This document shows positions 29,347-37,254 of a DNA stretch of 64,000 nt, one piece after another. A program made the translations under genes and the position numbers. The stretch spans positions 94,501 through 158,500 of the forward strand of contig JABFGH010000005.1 of NCBI GenBank assembly GCA_013112585.1, given 5' to 3'. This DNA is from Ignavibacteriota bacterium (lineage in GTDB: Bacteria > Bacteroidota > Ignavibacteria > Ignavibacteriales > Melioribacteraceae). Below the pieces are notes generated by a model, which was not told the origin of the DNA, did not search any database, and was given only the letters and a program-made list of their open reading frames with translations. The first letter of the stretch is position 1. The number at the start of each line of letters is the position of its first letter.

Positions 29347-29633
29347 ATAAAACGAAATCTTTTAACATACAAGGTTTAAAAGACACAATAATTTATCGTC
29401 GAATCAAAAATGAAACCCAATTGAATCACCAGAAGAATACTATTGCACAAGGTCTCCTTTAGAAAATTTTTCACCTAATTTTAGCCCTTTCTTCCTATTG
29501 ACATTTTAGGGATTTGTTTTATCTTCTAAAAAGATATGAGGGTCAAATTAAGATGAAATGTTCTAGATTATTATAAATTTTGCGCTACAACTTCATAAAG
29601 CTGTGGATTATTAAAAAAGAGGTCTCGCCATGA

Positions 29634-29792
29634 AATGTAAAACTAAAAATTTACGACATATTGGGAAATGAAATACCTACATTGGTTGATGAATTAATTT
29701 TCGATGCGACAGAGCTATCTAGCGGAGTTTATTTTTATCGAATGACATCAGGGATAAACATTAATAAAAATAAGATGATATCGGTAGAATGA
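29634..29792 (+). pseudogene. Decayed fragment of a T9SS sorting domain
   Basis: The stretch from the htpG terminator to 29841 has no intact gene. From 29634 to the stop at 29792 one frame reads VKLKIYDILGNEIPTLVDEL, then FDATELSSGVYFYRM and a KNKM-type end. This is the characteristic C-terminal T9SS sorting domain. It has no start codon or upstream cargo part, and the usual glycine-rich loop between the two motifs is missing. A TTGACA at 29498 may be a relic promoter. The rest of 29347-29633 shows nothing recognisable. Confidence 0.7.
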
Positions 29793-29840
29793 GAAGTTTT
29801 TAATATCAATAAATGAAATACATATAAAAAGATTAAGTCA

Positions 29841-30755
29841 ATGAAAAAGATATTTGCCATCTCGATTTTTATTCTTTCATTAAATCAAATAATAGCACAA
29901 ACCCCTCATCCACTCGATTTCTTTCCGCATCATGAAGGAGATATATTTGAATATTTTTTCCCCACCACTGCAGAATATTTTCAAAATATTATTACGCAAG
30001 ATTCACTTGGTGATGATGGGAAATATTATATTATAATGGATAGCCCGAGTAATACCAAATGGAGTGTGGATACTATGGATTTCGAAGTTCGCAACAGAAA
30101 ATGGGGAGGAATTGGGCCGTTGAATAATTATTCCAATTTACTTTTTAAATTGAATGCAGACTCAGGCGATACTTGGACAGTTGTTCGTGATAGCTTCCTA
30201 ACAATTCGTGCAGATGTAATTGATGTATTCTCAGCCAATTTATTTGGAGAAGATGTTGTAATTAAAGTAATAGATTACAGTGATTCTGTATCTGGTTTAT
30301 ATTTTTGCTCATATTGGTTATCAAGTAAATTTGGAATAATTAGAGAATATGGTGATCCACCCTGGGAGCCGGTTTACTACATGCGAGGCGCTGAGATAGA
30401 TAATGTTACTTATGGTACAGTAACTTCGATTAACATTTATTTAAATAAAGCATACCCAAATAATTTCACATTAAACCAGAATTACCCAAATCCATTTAAC
30501 CCAACAACAACAATAAGCTATGCATTACCGCTTGAGTCGAAAGTAACTTTAGAGATATATGATATTACAGGAAAATTAATTCAAAAGCATGTATCACAAA
30601 GTGAGCAAGCTGGGTATCATAATTTTATATGGAATGGGAAAAACAGTAATAATTTTGATGTGGCGAGTGGAGTTTACATTTACCGATTTATTGCAGCATC
30701 GTTGGAAAACAAGGATGTGTTTAGTAAATCTGATAAGATGATGTTGGTGAGATAA
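29841..30755 (+). CDS. Secreted protein with T9SS C-terminal sorting domain
   Basis: The 304-residue protein has a signal peptide (KIFAISIFILSLNQIIAQ), an uncharacterised beta-rich body of about 180 residues, and a type A sorting domain from about residue 210: LNQNYPNPFNPTTTISYALP, then LEIYDITGKLIQKHV, SGVYIYRF and ending KMMLVR. It should be exported through T9SS and processed by a PorU-type sortase. The body has no motif I recognise. It sits between two near-identical terminator palindromes with a dead sorting-domain fragment in front. Confidence 0.85.
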   Translation: MKKIFAISIFILSLNQIIAQTPHPLDFFPHHEGDIFEYFFPTTAEYFQNIITQDSLGDDGKYYIIMDSPSNTKWSVDTMDFEVRNRKWGGIGPLNNYSNLLFKLNADSGDTWTVVRDSFLTIRADVIDVFSANLFGEDVVIKVIDYSDSVSGLYFCSYWLSSKFGIIREYGDPPWEPVYYMRGAEIDNVTYGTVTSINIYLNKAYPNNFTLNQNYPNPFNPTTTISYALPLESKVTLEIYDITGKLIQKHVSQSEQAGYHNFIWNGKNSNNFDVASGVYIYRFIAASLENKDVFSKSDKMMLVR

Positions 30756-30767
30756 TTAATGATATCC

Positions 30768-30818
30768 AAACCTTGAGGTTTTTACTTGCCCCGCGTTGCG
30801 GGGAATCCTCTAAGGTTT
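30768..30818. repeat. Nested palindrome (hairpin within hairpin)
   Basis: An outer inverted repeat (AAACCTTGAGG against CCTCTAAGGTTT, one bulge) encloses an inner CCCCGC-GTT-GCGGGG triloop hairpin at 30789-30803. It lies 13 bases after the T9SS cargo gene and ends in TTTT. It could be that gene's terminator or a dispersed palindromic element. Confidence 0.6.
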
Positions 30819-30872
30819 TGCTGCCAGATAAACCCGGTAGCGGAAGATTCATCTAAGTGATACACGAAAGTT

Positions 30873-30906
30873 AAAAAACCCAACTTCTTCAAGAAGTTGG
30901 GTTTTT
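30873..30906. terminator. Bidirectional terminator palindrome, second copy
   Basis: AAAAACCCAACTTCTT and its complement are centred on 30890, with A-run and T-run flanks. It overlaps the last bases of the minus-strand exonuclease gene and lies after the plus-strand cargo gene, so it can serve both. It differs from the copy at 29313-29346 at the loop base and tract lengths only. Confidence 0.8.
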
Positions 30907-32581
30907 ATTTTAAGGAAATATTTTTTCCGTTTTTTAACCCGACATTAAATAACAAATCATCCTTCGACTTATAATTCTTTAAGTAATACAATTTTACCTT
31001 TGTCCTGTTTTTTACAAGCCAGGCAAGTGTAATTTTAATTTTCTCCAAATCCTTATCTTCAATTCCCGGAAAGAGATGGATTGAATCAGCATAATAATCT
31101 TCCAACGCCGATTCGAATAAATTTTTGTCTGTTAAAATATCATACTTAATAAACACTTTACCTTCGATCATCAAAATGAAATCCTTTGATACTTTCTCGC
31201 TAATTTCTATAAGTACATTAGTCTTATTAATAGGCTCAGCCAGGATGGAGGATTTATTTAATTGATTCAAAATTAAATTTACAGTGTCCCTGATTTCCGC
31301 AGCCTCTTCATATTTTTGATTTTCCGATAACCTTTTCATCTTCTCTAACAATCTATTTACCGCATTTTGATTATTGCCCGAAAGAAATTCGTAAACTCTT
31401 TCTAATTCCGATTGATATTCTTTTTCTACATTAAGTATGCAAGGTGCCGTGCATCTTTTTATATCGTGCAGATAACACTTTCTCTTTTTCGAAAATTCTT
31501 TGTCCGTGCATTCGCGCAGGGTAAAAGTTAAATTAATAATATCACGCAGTGCGGCAGCAGTTTCTCTATTGTTGTATGGACCAAAATAATCATTGCCGTC
31601 AAAGTCAAATACCTGTTTAACTTTTACATCGGAATATTGATGAATAAGATTAAGCTTAAGAAAATATGTTTGAGAATATTTTTTAAGCATTGTATTTAAT
31701 CGCGGGTTTTCAGATTTAATGTGTTCGGCTTCGGCAAGCAGGGCAGTAAGTTCGGAGTTAGTTACGATGTGCTCCAATTTGGAAGCTGCCCTAATAATCT
31801 TTTTCGTTTTTCTATCTGCATTACTGCTGAAATAATTACGCACGCGTTTTTTTAGCGATTTAGCTTTGCCTATATAAATAATTTTATCTTTAGAATTTTT
31901 AAACATATATATACCGGGCAGATCGGGAAGTTCAGCGAAACCGTCTGCCAATTTTTTCTTCATTATTCTAAATGAAGATTTGGAAGATAACCCGGTTTGA
32001 AAATCAACCAACTGCGAGGCTGTTTCAATATTATATTCCTCGCGCGCATATTCAATCATTTTGATCAATATTTTAGCGGTAACTGTGGCATCGCCCAAAG
32101 CACGGTGAACATTTTTATGCCGCACCCTAAAATGTTTAACCATTGCGCCCAATGATTTGCTCGGTAAGTCGGGATAAAATTTGCGGGCAAGTTTTAATGT
32201 GCAGAGTGTAGGATTATTAAATAATTGCCACCCGGCTTCAGTCATTTCTTTTTTCAAAAATGAATTATCAAACGGAAGATTATGAGCAACGAGAATTGAG
32301 TCACCTAAAAAATAACTCACATCTTCTAAAATATCCTTGAATAGCGGTGCATCCTCAACATCGGAATAAGTAATACCTGTTAAGCGTGTAATAAATGAGG
32401 GGATGTGTGAGAGCGGGTTTATAAAACTTTGATAAAGATCGGTGATTTTTAAATTCTTAACCTTCACCATTCCAATTTCTATTACTTTGCCTTTCGCTGC
32501 CGAGGTTCCTGTTGTTTCAAAATCAATTACACAAAACTCGGCTTTCTCTATTGGTATTTCTTTCAGACTAATGCTATTCAT
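30905..32581 (-). CDS. DEDDh exonuclease fused to UvrC-like GIY-YIG nuclease
   Basis: The 558-residue protein has two nuclease parts. Residues about 15-180 are a DnaQ-type 3'-5' exonuclease: Asp20 and Glu22 in VIDFETTG, VAHNLPFDNSFL, and HRALGDATVTA with the final His and Asp. Residues about 215-300 are a GIY-YIG domain (LPGIYMF, IIYIGKAKSLKKRVRNYF), followed by Cys-rich KRCTAPC and a UVR-like helix (KYEEAAEIRD). It lacks UvrC's RNase-H and helix-hairpin-helix parts. This DnaQ-UvrC N-terminal fusion is known in several phyla and is presumed to act in DNA repair. A complete UvrC is at 58253. Confidence 0.9.
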   Translation of the reverse strand: MNSISLKEIPIEKAEFCVIDFETTGTSAAKGKVIEIGMVKVKNLKITDLYQSFINPLSHIPSFITRLTGITYSDVEDAPLFKDILEDVSYFLGDSILVAHNLPFDNSFLKKEMTEAGWQLFNNPTLCTLKLARKFYPDLPSKSLGAMVKHFRVRHKNVHRALGDATVTAKILIKMIEYAREEYNIETASQLVDFQTGLSSKSSFRIMKKKLADGFAELPDLPGIYMFKNSKDKIIYIGKAKSLKKRVRNYFSSNADRKTKKIIRAASKLEHIVTNSELTALLAEAEHIKSENPRLNTMLKKYSQTYFLKLNLIHQYSDVKVKQVFDFDGNDYFGPYNNRETAAALRDIINLTFTLRECTDKEFSKKRKCYLHDIKRCTAPCILNVEKEYQSELERVYEFLSGNNQNAVNRLLEKMKRLSENQKYEEAAEIRDTVNLILNQLNKSSILAEPINKTNVLIEISEKVSKDFILMIEGKVFIKYDILTDKNLFESALEDYYADSIHLFPGIEDKDLEKIKITLAWLVKNRTKVKLYYLKNYKSKDDLLFNVGLKNGKNISLK

Positions 32582-32736
32582 AAAAAAACGTAATTAATAT
32601 TTGAAAATAAATTTAAGTAAAATTAGCTGTTCAAGTTATGGAAAAATTAATTATAGATAATTCAATCGGGTGCTAACAATAGAATCTCACAAATTATTTT
32701 AAAAATTGCATTGGAAGCAATCTGCCAAAAAGTGAG

Positions 32737-32778
32737 AGATTGCCGCATCCCGATTGAAAAACATCGGGATTCGCAATG
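32737..32778. repeat. Dispersed-type palindrome in the divergent intergenic region
   Basis: The stretch 32582-32887 has no gene. It holds a long inverted repeat: ATTGC then ATCCCGAT (32747-32754), an eight-base loop, ATCGGGAT (32763-32770), then GCAAT (32773-32777). The outer arms keep complementarity beyond the core. Such attgc...gcaat palindromes often recur in genomes of this group as small non-autonomous elements; only one copy was noticed here. Confidence 0.55.
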
Positions 32779-32887
32779 ACAGCCATATTCTGAATAAAAT
32801 TACGAAGACCACTTTGTGTTCAGAATAATCCAAATTTTAATATTGCTCAATAATTCAATATATTTGCATTTCATTTTACGGATAAAC

Positions 32888-33685
32888 ATGAAACTAAACA
32901 TTCTATTTATTGGTGATATAATCGGCAAGCCGGGTCAGGAGATGGTTCAGATGTGGCTGCCGGGATTAGAGAAAAAATATCGTGCAGATATAATAATTGC
33001 CAACGGAGAAAATATTGCCGATGGTAAAGGCTGTACAGAAAAGGAGGGTAAATTTTTATTTTCGCAAAATGTAAAGGTAATTACCGGCGGTAATCATACA
33101 TGGGATAAACATCAATCACAAGATTACTTAAAGGTTGAGCCGCGCTCACTTCGCCCGCTTAATTATCCTAAAGGAACCTACGGAAACGGATACCACATTG
33201 CAGAAACTTCTAAAGGAAAAGTTGGAGTAATAAATTTACAAGGCAGAGCTTTTATGGCAGATATTGATTGCCCTTTCAGGACTGCTGATTGGGTTATCAA
33301 TAAAATTAAACATGAAACAAAAGTAATATTTATTGATTTTCACGCTGAAGCTACAGCGGAAAAAATTGCACTTGCAAGTTATCTCGACGGAAAAATAAGC
33401 GCACTTGTTGGAACTCACACACACGTTCAAACTGCCGATGAAAGAATATTTCCTAAAGGCACAGCTTTTATTACAGATGTAGGAATGACGGGACCGTATG
33501 ATTCTGTAATTGGAATGAAAACCGAAGCGGCAATAAATAGATTCCTTTATGCAACTCCTCAAAAATATCAAACCGCATCCGAGAGCCGTCACCTTTGCGG
33601 CGTTTTCATTCAAGTTGAAACCGAAACCGGCGCAGCTGCCGAAATAGAAAGAATTATAATACCTGAATTTGATAAGCGTAAATGA
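32888..33685 (+). CDS. YmdB-type metallophosphoesterase (TIGR00282)
   Basis: The frame opens further upstream (32816), but the ATG at 32888 begins directly with the family N-terminus LNILFIGDIIGKPGQEMV, giving 265 residues. Metal-binding motifs are GD, NGENIADGKG, GGNHTWDK, IDFHAEATAEK and GTHTHVQTADERI. The family hydrolyses 2',3'-cyclic nucleotides. The stop overlaps the methyltransferase ATG by four bases, so the two genes are translated together. Confidence 0.92.
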   Translation: MKLNILFIGDIIGKPGQEMVQMWLPGLEKKYRADIIIANGENIADGKGCTEKEGKFLFSQNVKVITGGNHTWDKHQSQDYLKVEPRSLRPLNYPKGTYGNGYHIAETSKGKVGVINLQGRAFMADIDCPFRTADWVINKIKHETKVIFIDFHAEATAEKIALASYLDGKISALVGTHTHVQTADERIFPKGTAFITDVGMTGPYDSVIGMKTEAAINRFLYATPQKYQTASESRHLCGVFIQVETETGAAAEIERIIIPEFDKRK

Positions 33686-34662
33686 AAAAATTTCCGCTGC
33701 CGCGAATAGATAAAGATGAAACTCTGCAAAAATTATTATTCAACTACTGCCGCATAAAGCCGGGCGAAATTTGGTACGATGAAAAGGGTAAACATGCAGT
33801 AGGCTGCTTTGATGTTAATGATATAGAGTTGCTGAAAGAATTTATGGGCAAAAATAAAGCATCCCTCGCTGTTCATGATCCACCCTACAATATGGTTGCA
33901 TTCCAAAAAGAAAATGTAAATAACTTTATTGATTGGTGCAGGCAGTGGATAAGCAGCAGTTATCATTTCCTTAAACAAAATTCATCTCTCTATGTTTGGC
34001 TTGGCGCCGATCAGAAAAATCATTTTGAACCATTTGCAGAATTTATATTAATGATGAAAGATACGGGTTTCGATTCACGTAGTTTTATTACTATGCGAAA
34101 CCAGCGCGGCTACGGAACTCAAAGTAATTGGATGGCACTTAGACAGGAACTGCTTTATTACACAAAGGGCAAGCCTCTTTTTAATATTGAAGATGTTTAC
34201 ACAGATATACCTAAAGTTTTAAAAGGTTACTACAAGGAAATCGGCGGTAAATTAACCGAGAACATTGAACGAAGTAAATCAAAAAATATACGTGCCGGCA
34301 ATGTTTGGGTTGATGTTCAGCAGGTTTTTCATTTATTAGAGGAAAATGTAAATGGATGCTTTGCTCAAAAACCAATTAAAGCGATAGAGAGAATAATTAA
34401 AGTCTCCAGCAAACCTAAAGATTTGGTAATTGATTATTTCTCCCATGCGGGCACAACATTACTTGCAAGTGAAATAAACAATAGAAAGTGTAATACTATT
34501 GATATCAATCCTATTTATTGTGAAATTACAATTAGAAGATTAGAAAATTATAGAAATACAAAAAAAACCGGTTGGCAGAATTCTAATCCCTTTGAAAAAG
34601 AAATTTTAATAGATAAAAAATTAAAAAGTTACTTAAATTCTAAATACGGTTTGAACTACTGA
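33682..34662 (+). CDS. Orphan DNA (adenine-N6 or cytosine-N4) methyltransferase
   Basis: The 326-residue protein has the catalytic DPPY motif in VHDPPYNM near residue 71. Near the C-terminus is the AdoMet-binding region DYFSHAGTTLLASE, in the beta-class order (catalytic motif first). There is no restriction-enzyme or specificity gene nearby; neighbours are ymdB (overlap) and folD. This suggests a solitary regulatory or housekeeping methylase. Target sequence unknown. The motif I Phe-x-Gly is altered (SHAGTT), which is common in this class. Confidence 0.85.
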   Translation: MKKFPLPRIDKDETLQKLLFNYCRIKPGEIWYDEKGKHAVGCFDVNDIELLKEFMGKNKASLAVHDPPYNMVAFQKENVNNFIDWCRQWISSSYHFLKQNSSLYVWLGADQKNHFEPFAEFILMMKDTGFDSRSFITMRNQRGYGTQSNWMALRQELLYYTKGKPLFNIEDVYTDIPKVLKGYYKEIGGKLTENIERSKSKNIRAGNVWVDVQQVFHLLEENVNGCFAQKPIKAIERIIKVSSKPKDLVIDYFSHAGTTLLASEINNRKCNTIDINPIYCEITIRRLENYRNTKKTGWQNSNPFEKEILIDKKLKSYLNSKYGLNY

Positions 34663-34683
34663 AAACTTGGAGAATAATTAAAA

Positions 34684-35559
34684 ATGATTTTGATCGATGG
34701 TAAAAAAGTTTCCGCTGAAATTAAAAATGAGCTAGAAGAAAAAATTAAGCCTCTGCATGATGCCGGTGAAAAAGTACCGGGCTTAGTTACAATATTAGTC
34801 GGCGAAGACCCCGCATCAAGCGTGTACGTTAATATGAAAAGTAAAGCATGTTTAAAGATCGGCATGCTTTCAAAGATTGAAAGATTAAATGCTGAAACGA
34901 CTGAAGAAGAATTATTGAGCGTAGTTAAAAAATACAATAACGATTCTAACTTCCATGGAATACTTGTTCAGCTTCCGCTGCCAAAACAAATTGATGAAGA
35001 TAAAATCATAGAATCAATTTTGCCGGAGAAAGATGTTGATGGGTTTCATCCAAGCAATGTGGGAAATTTAGTTATAGGCAAGGATACTTTTTTCCCCTGC
35101 ACGCCATTTGGAATTGTAGAATTATTGAAGCGCTACAAAATTGAAACTAAAGGAAAACATGTTGTTGTGGTTGGAAGAAGCAATATTGTTGGTAAACCGA
35201 TTGCGAATATGATGCTTCAGAAAAAAGAAGGAGCAAATTCTATTGTAACTATCTGCCATTCTGCCGCAGGTGATTTATCCCAATACACTAAGCAGGCTGA
35301 TATTCTTATTGCAGCTATCGGCAGAGCAAATTTTATTACCGCTGATATGGTTAAAGATGACGCGGTTGTTATTGATGTCGGTATTAACAGAGTTGAAGAT
35401 GCCGAAGCAAAAAAAGGATATAAAATAGTTGGCGATGTAGATTTTGAAAATGTATCTCAAAAATCTTCTTACATTACTCCCGTACCTGGGGGCGTTGGAC
35501 CAATGACTATTGCAATGCTTCTTTGGAACACATATAAATCATTCTTAAAATCAAATTAA
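34684..35559 (+). CDS. folD: Bifunctional methylene-THF dehydrogenase/cyclohydrolase FolD
   Basis: The 291-residue protein shows FolD motifs. The substrate-binding region is [17 protein letters not shown] with the catalytic Lys, followed by [10 protein letters not shown] and [11 protein letters not shown]. The Rossmann motif is [13 protein letters not shown] and the C-terminal motif is [13 protein letters not shown]. It interconverts methylene-, methenyl- and formyl-tetrahydrofolate with NAD(P). deoC follows after 11 bases. Confidence 0.97.
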   Translation: MILIDGKKVSAEIKNELEEKIKPLHDAGEKVPGLVTILVGEDPASSVYVNMKSKACLKIGMLSKIERLNAETTEEELLSVVKKYNNDSNFHGILVQLPLPKQIDEDKIIESILPEKDVDGFHPSNVGNLVIGKDTFFPCTPFGIVELLKRYKIETKGKHVVVVGRSNIVGKPIANMMLQKKEGANSIVTICHSAAGDLSQYTKQADILIAAIGRANFITADMVKDDAVVIDVGINRVEDAEAKKGYKIVGDVDFENVSQKSSYITPVPGGVGPMTIAMLLWNTYKSFLKSN

Positions 35560-35570
35560 TTGGTGAGATT

Positions 35571-36437
35571 ATGAGTTCATCCTCAATTGATAAAGTTGTA
35601 CATCAGGTATTTACCGAAAAAGCATTGCATGATTTTTATTGCGTTGGCGATACCTGCAAAGGCTGGGAAAGAAATGTTGTAGATCAGCCGGAAGCGGTAA
35701 AAAAAATAATTGATAATGGTGCAGCGCGTATAGCTGCCGGACCCGGAGTAGGCGGTGAGCTTGAGAATTTGGGTTTAGCTAGAATGATTGATCATACACT
35801 GCTTAAACCGGAAGCTACTCCGGCTGATGTTGAAAAACTTTGCCGCGAAGCAAAAGAAAATATATTTGCCTCCGTTTGTGTAAACCCAAGCTACGTTCAG
35901 TTTTGTTCTGATCTTCTTAGAGGTACAAAGGTTAAAGTATGTACTGTAATTGGTTTTCCCTTAGGAGCAACAACTACCGAAACAAAAAGAGCCGAAGCCG
36001 AGCAGGCGCTTAAAAACGGTGCTGAAGAATTAGATATGGTAATCAACATCGGTATGCTTAAGCAGGGTGAATATGATTATGTTTTTAATGATATCAACCA
36101 AATTGTACTTGCGGCAAAAAGAAATAGAGCAATATGTAAAGTAATTATTGAAACTGCTTTGCTTACCGATGAAGAAAAAATTAAAGCTTGCTTAATTGCA
36201 AAAAATGCTAAGGCTGATTTTGTTAAAACATCTACCGGTTTCAGCACAGGCGGAGCAACGGCGGGCGATATTGCGCTTATGCGTTATGTTGTCGGCAGTT
36301 CTGTTGGTGTAAAAGCATCAGGCGGAATTAGATCTTTAGAAGATGCAGCTAAAATGATTGAAAGCGGCGCCGATAGAATTGGAGCAAGTGCAAGTGTAAA
36401 AATTGTTGAAGGTGAAACAGTTACCGGCGGATATTAA
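35571..36437 (+). CDS. deoC: Deoxyribose-phosphate aldolase with BMC-type N-terminal extension
   Basis: The 288-residue protein has the DeoC core from about residue 67 ([32 protein letters not shown]). The Schiff-base Lys219 lies in FVKTSTGF, and KASGGIRS is also present. The first ~65 residues are extra relative to ordinary DeoC. They begin with an amphipathic segment ([17 protein letters not shown]), then a Gly-rich stretch ([13 protein letters not shown]). Short N-terminal amphipathic helices direct enzymes into microcompartments, and some BMC loci encode DeoC-family aldolases. With BMC shell genes 12 kb upstream, I infer a lumen enzyme. Cleavage of deoxyribose 5-phosphate is the family reaction. 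Confidence 0.92.
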   Translation: MSSSSIDKVVHQVFTEKALHDFYCVGDTCKGWERNVVDQPEAVKKIIDNGAARIAAGPGVGGELENLGLARMIDHTLLKPEATPADVEKLCREAKENIFASVCVNPSYVQFCSDLLRGTKVKVCTVIGFPLGATTTETKRAEAEQALKNGAEELDMVINIGMLKQGEYDYVFNDINQIVLAAKRNRAICKVIIETALLTDEEKIKACLIAKNAKADFVKTSTGFSTGGATAGDIALMRYVVGSSVGVKASGGIRSLEDAAKMIESGADRIGASASVKIVEGETVTGGY

Positions 36438-36667
36438 TGATCTTAGATTTAATTGTTGTAAAAACGAATGATGGTTATACAGCAGAGGTTCCCTCACTTA
36501 ACGGTGTTGAAACCTGGGCGCATGAAGAGGAAGAGGCTATCACTAAAGTTATTGATCTCCTTAAATTCTACCTGAATTTGGATGATGAAAACGAAATTAA
36601 AATTGATAGAGCCAGAAGAAGCAAAAACAGAACTGTGTATAAAATAATTTTTGATAAACCAAATTGA
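36437..36667 (+). CDS. HicB-like small protein
   Basis: The 76-residue product has the HicB N-terminal fold pattern: DLIVVKTNDGYTAEVPSLNGV, then WAHEEEEAITKVIDLLKFYL. It lacks a DNA-binding tail. HicB proteins usually neutralise a HicA toxin, but no hicA gene is adjacent. The start overlaps the deoC stop and the stop overlaps the TTG of the next gene, so it is embedded in a housekeeping operon. An antitoxin function is doubtful. Confidence 0.65.
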   Translation: MILDLIVVKTNDGYTAEVPSLNGVETWAHEEEEAITKVIDLLKFYLNLDDENEIKIDRARRSKNRTVYKIIFDKPN

Positions 36668-37254
36668 GAAAATTTAAATCCGATAAACGGTTAAATAAAA
36701 TTACATCAGTTATAAAAACCCGCCAGCATTCATTAAGAGTAGTTTTAGAAAACATTCACGATCCGCATAATGTTAGTGCAATTTTCAGAAGTTGTGATGC
36801 GGTTGGTGTTCCGAAAGTATCCTTACTCTATAACTATGAAAAATTTCCGAAGATAAGTAAAACAAGCTCATCTTCGGCAAATAAGTGGATTGAAAAGGAA
36901 AAATATGAAACTGTTGAAGAATGCTATTCATCATTAAGGGAGCAGGGATTTAAAATTTATGCAAGTATGCTGCGTAAAGATGCTGTTAATTTATTTGATA
37001 TTGATTTAACCGAAAAAGCGGCTTTGGTAATGGGCAACGAACATAGGGGAGTATCGGAAGAAGCGGCTGAAAAGGCTGATGCAGTTTATTTTATTCCTAT
37101 GACAGGAATGATACAGAGTTTAAATGTTTCGGTAGCAACTGCCGTAAGTTTGTACGAAGCCTACAGACAGAGAGTGAGGAAAGGGATGTACGAAAAAAGT
37201 GAGCTAAATGATTTGGAAATAGAAAACATGATTGATGAATGGTGTGATAAATGA
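36664..37254 (+). CDS. TrmH/SpoU-family tRNA or rRNA 2'-O-methyltransferase
   Basis: The gene starts at TTG 36664, four bases before the HicB-like stop. The 196 residues carry the three SPOUT motifs: NIHDPHNVSAIFRSCDAVGV, AALVMGNEHRGVSEEA, and IPMTGMIQSLNVSVATAVSLYE. The closest named type is TrmH (tRNA Gm18). The target nucleotide cannot be proven from sequence. It overlaps aroA by four bases. Confidence 0.88.
   Translation: MRKFKSDKRLNKITSVIKTRQHSLRVVLENIHDPHNVSAIFRSCDAVGVPKVSLLYNYEKFPKISKTSSSSANKWIEKEKYETVEECYSSLREQGFKIYASMLRKDAVNLFDIDLTEKAALVMGNEHRGVSEEAAEKADAVYFIPMTGMIQSLNVSVATAVSLYEAYRQRVRKGMYEKSELNDLEIENMIDEWCDK

Noticed and set aside
36437-36667. The HicB-like gene as half of an active hicAB toxin-antitoxin pair.
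   Set aside because: No hicA frame could be found on either side; neighbours are deoC and a TrmH-type gene.
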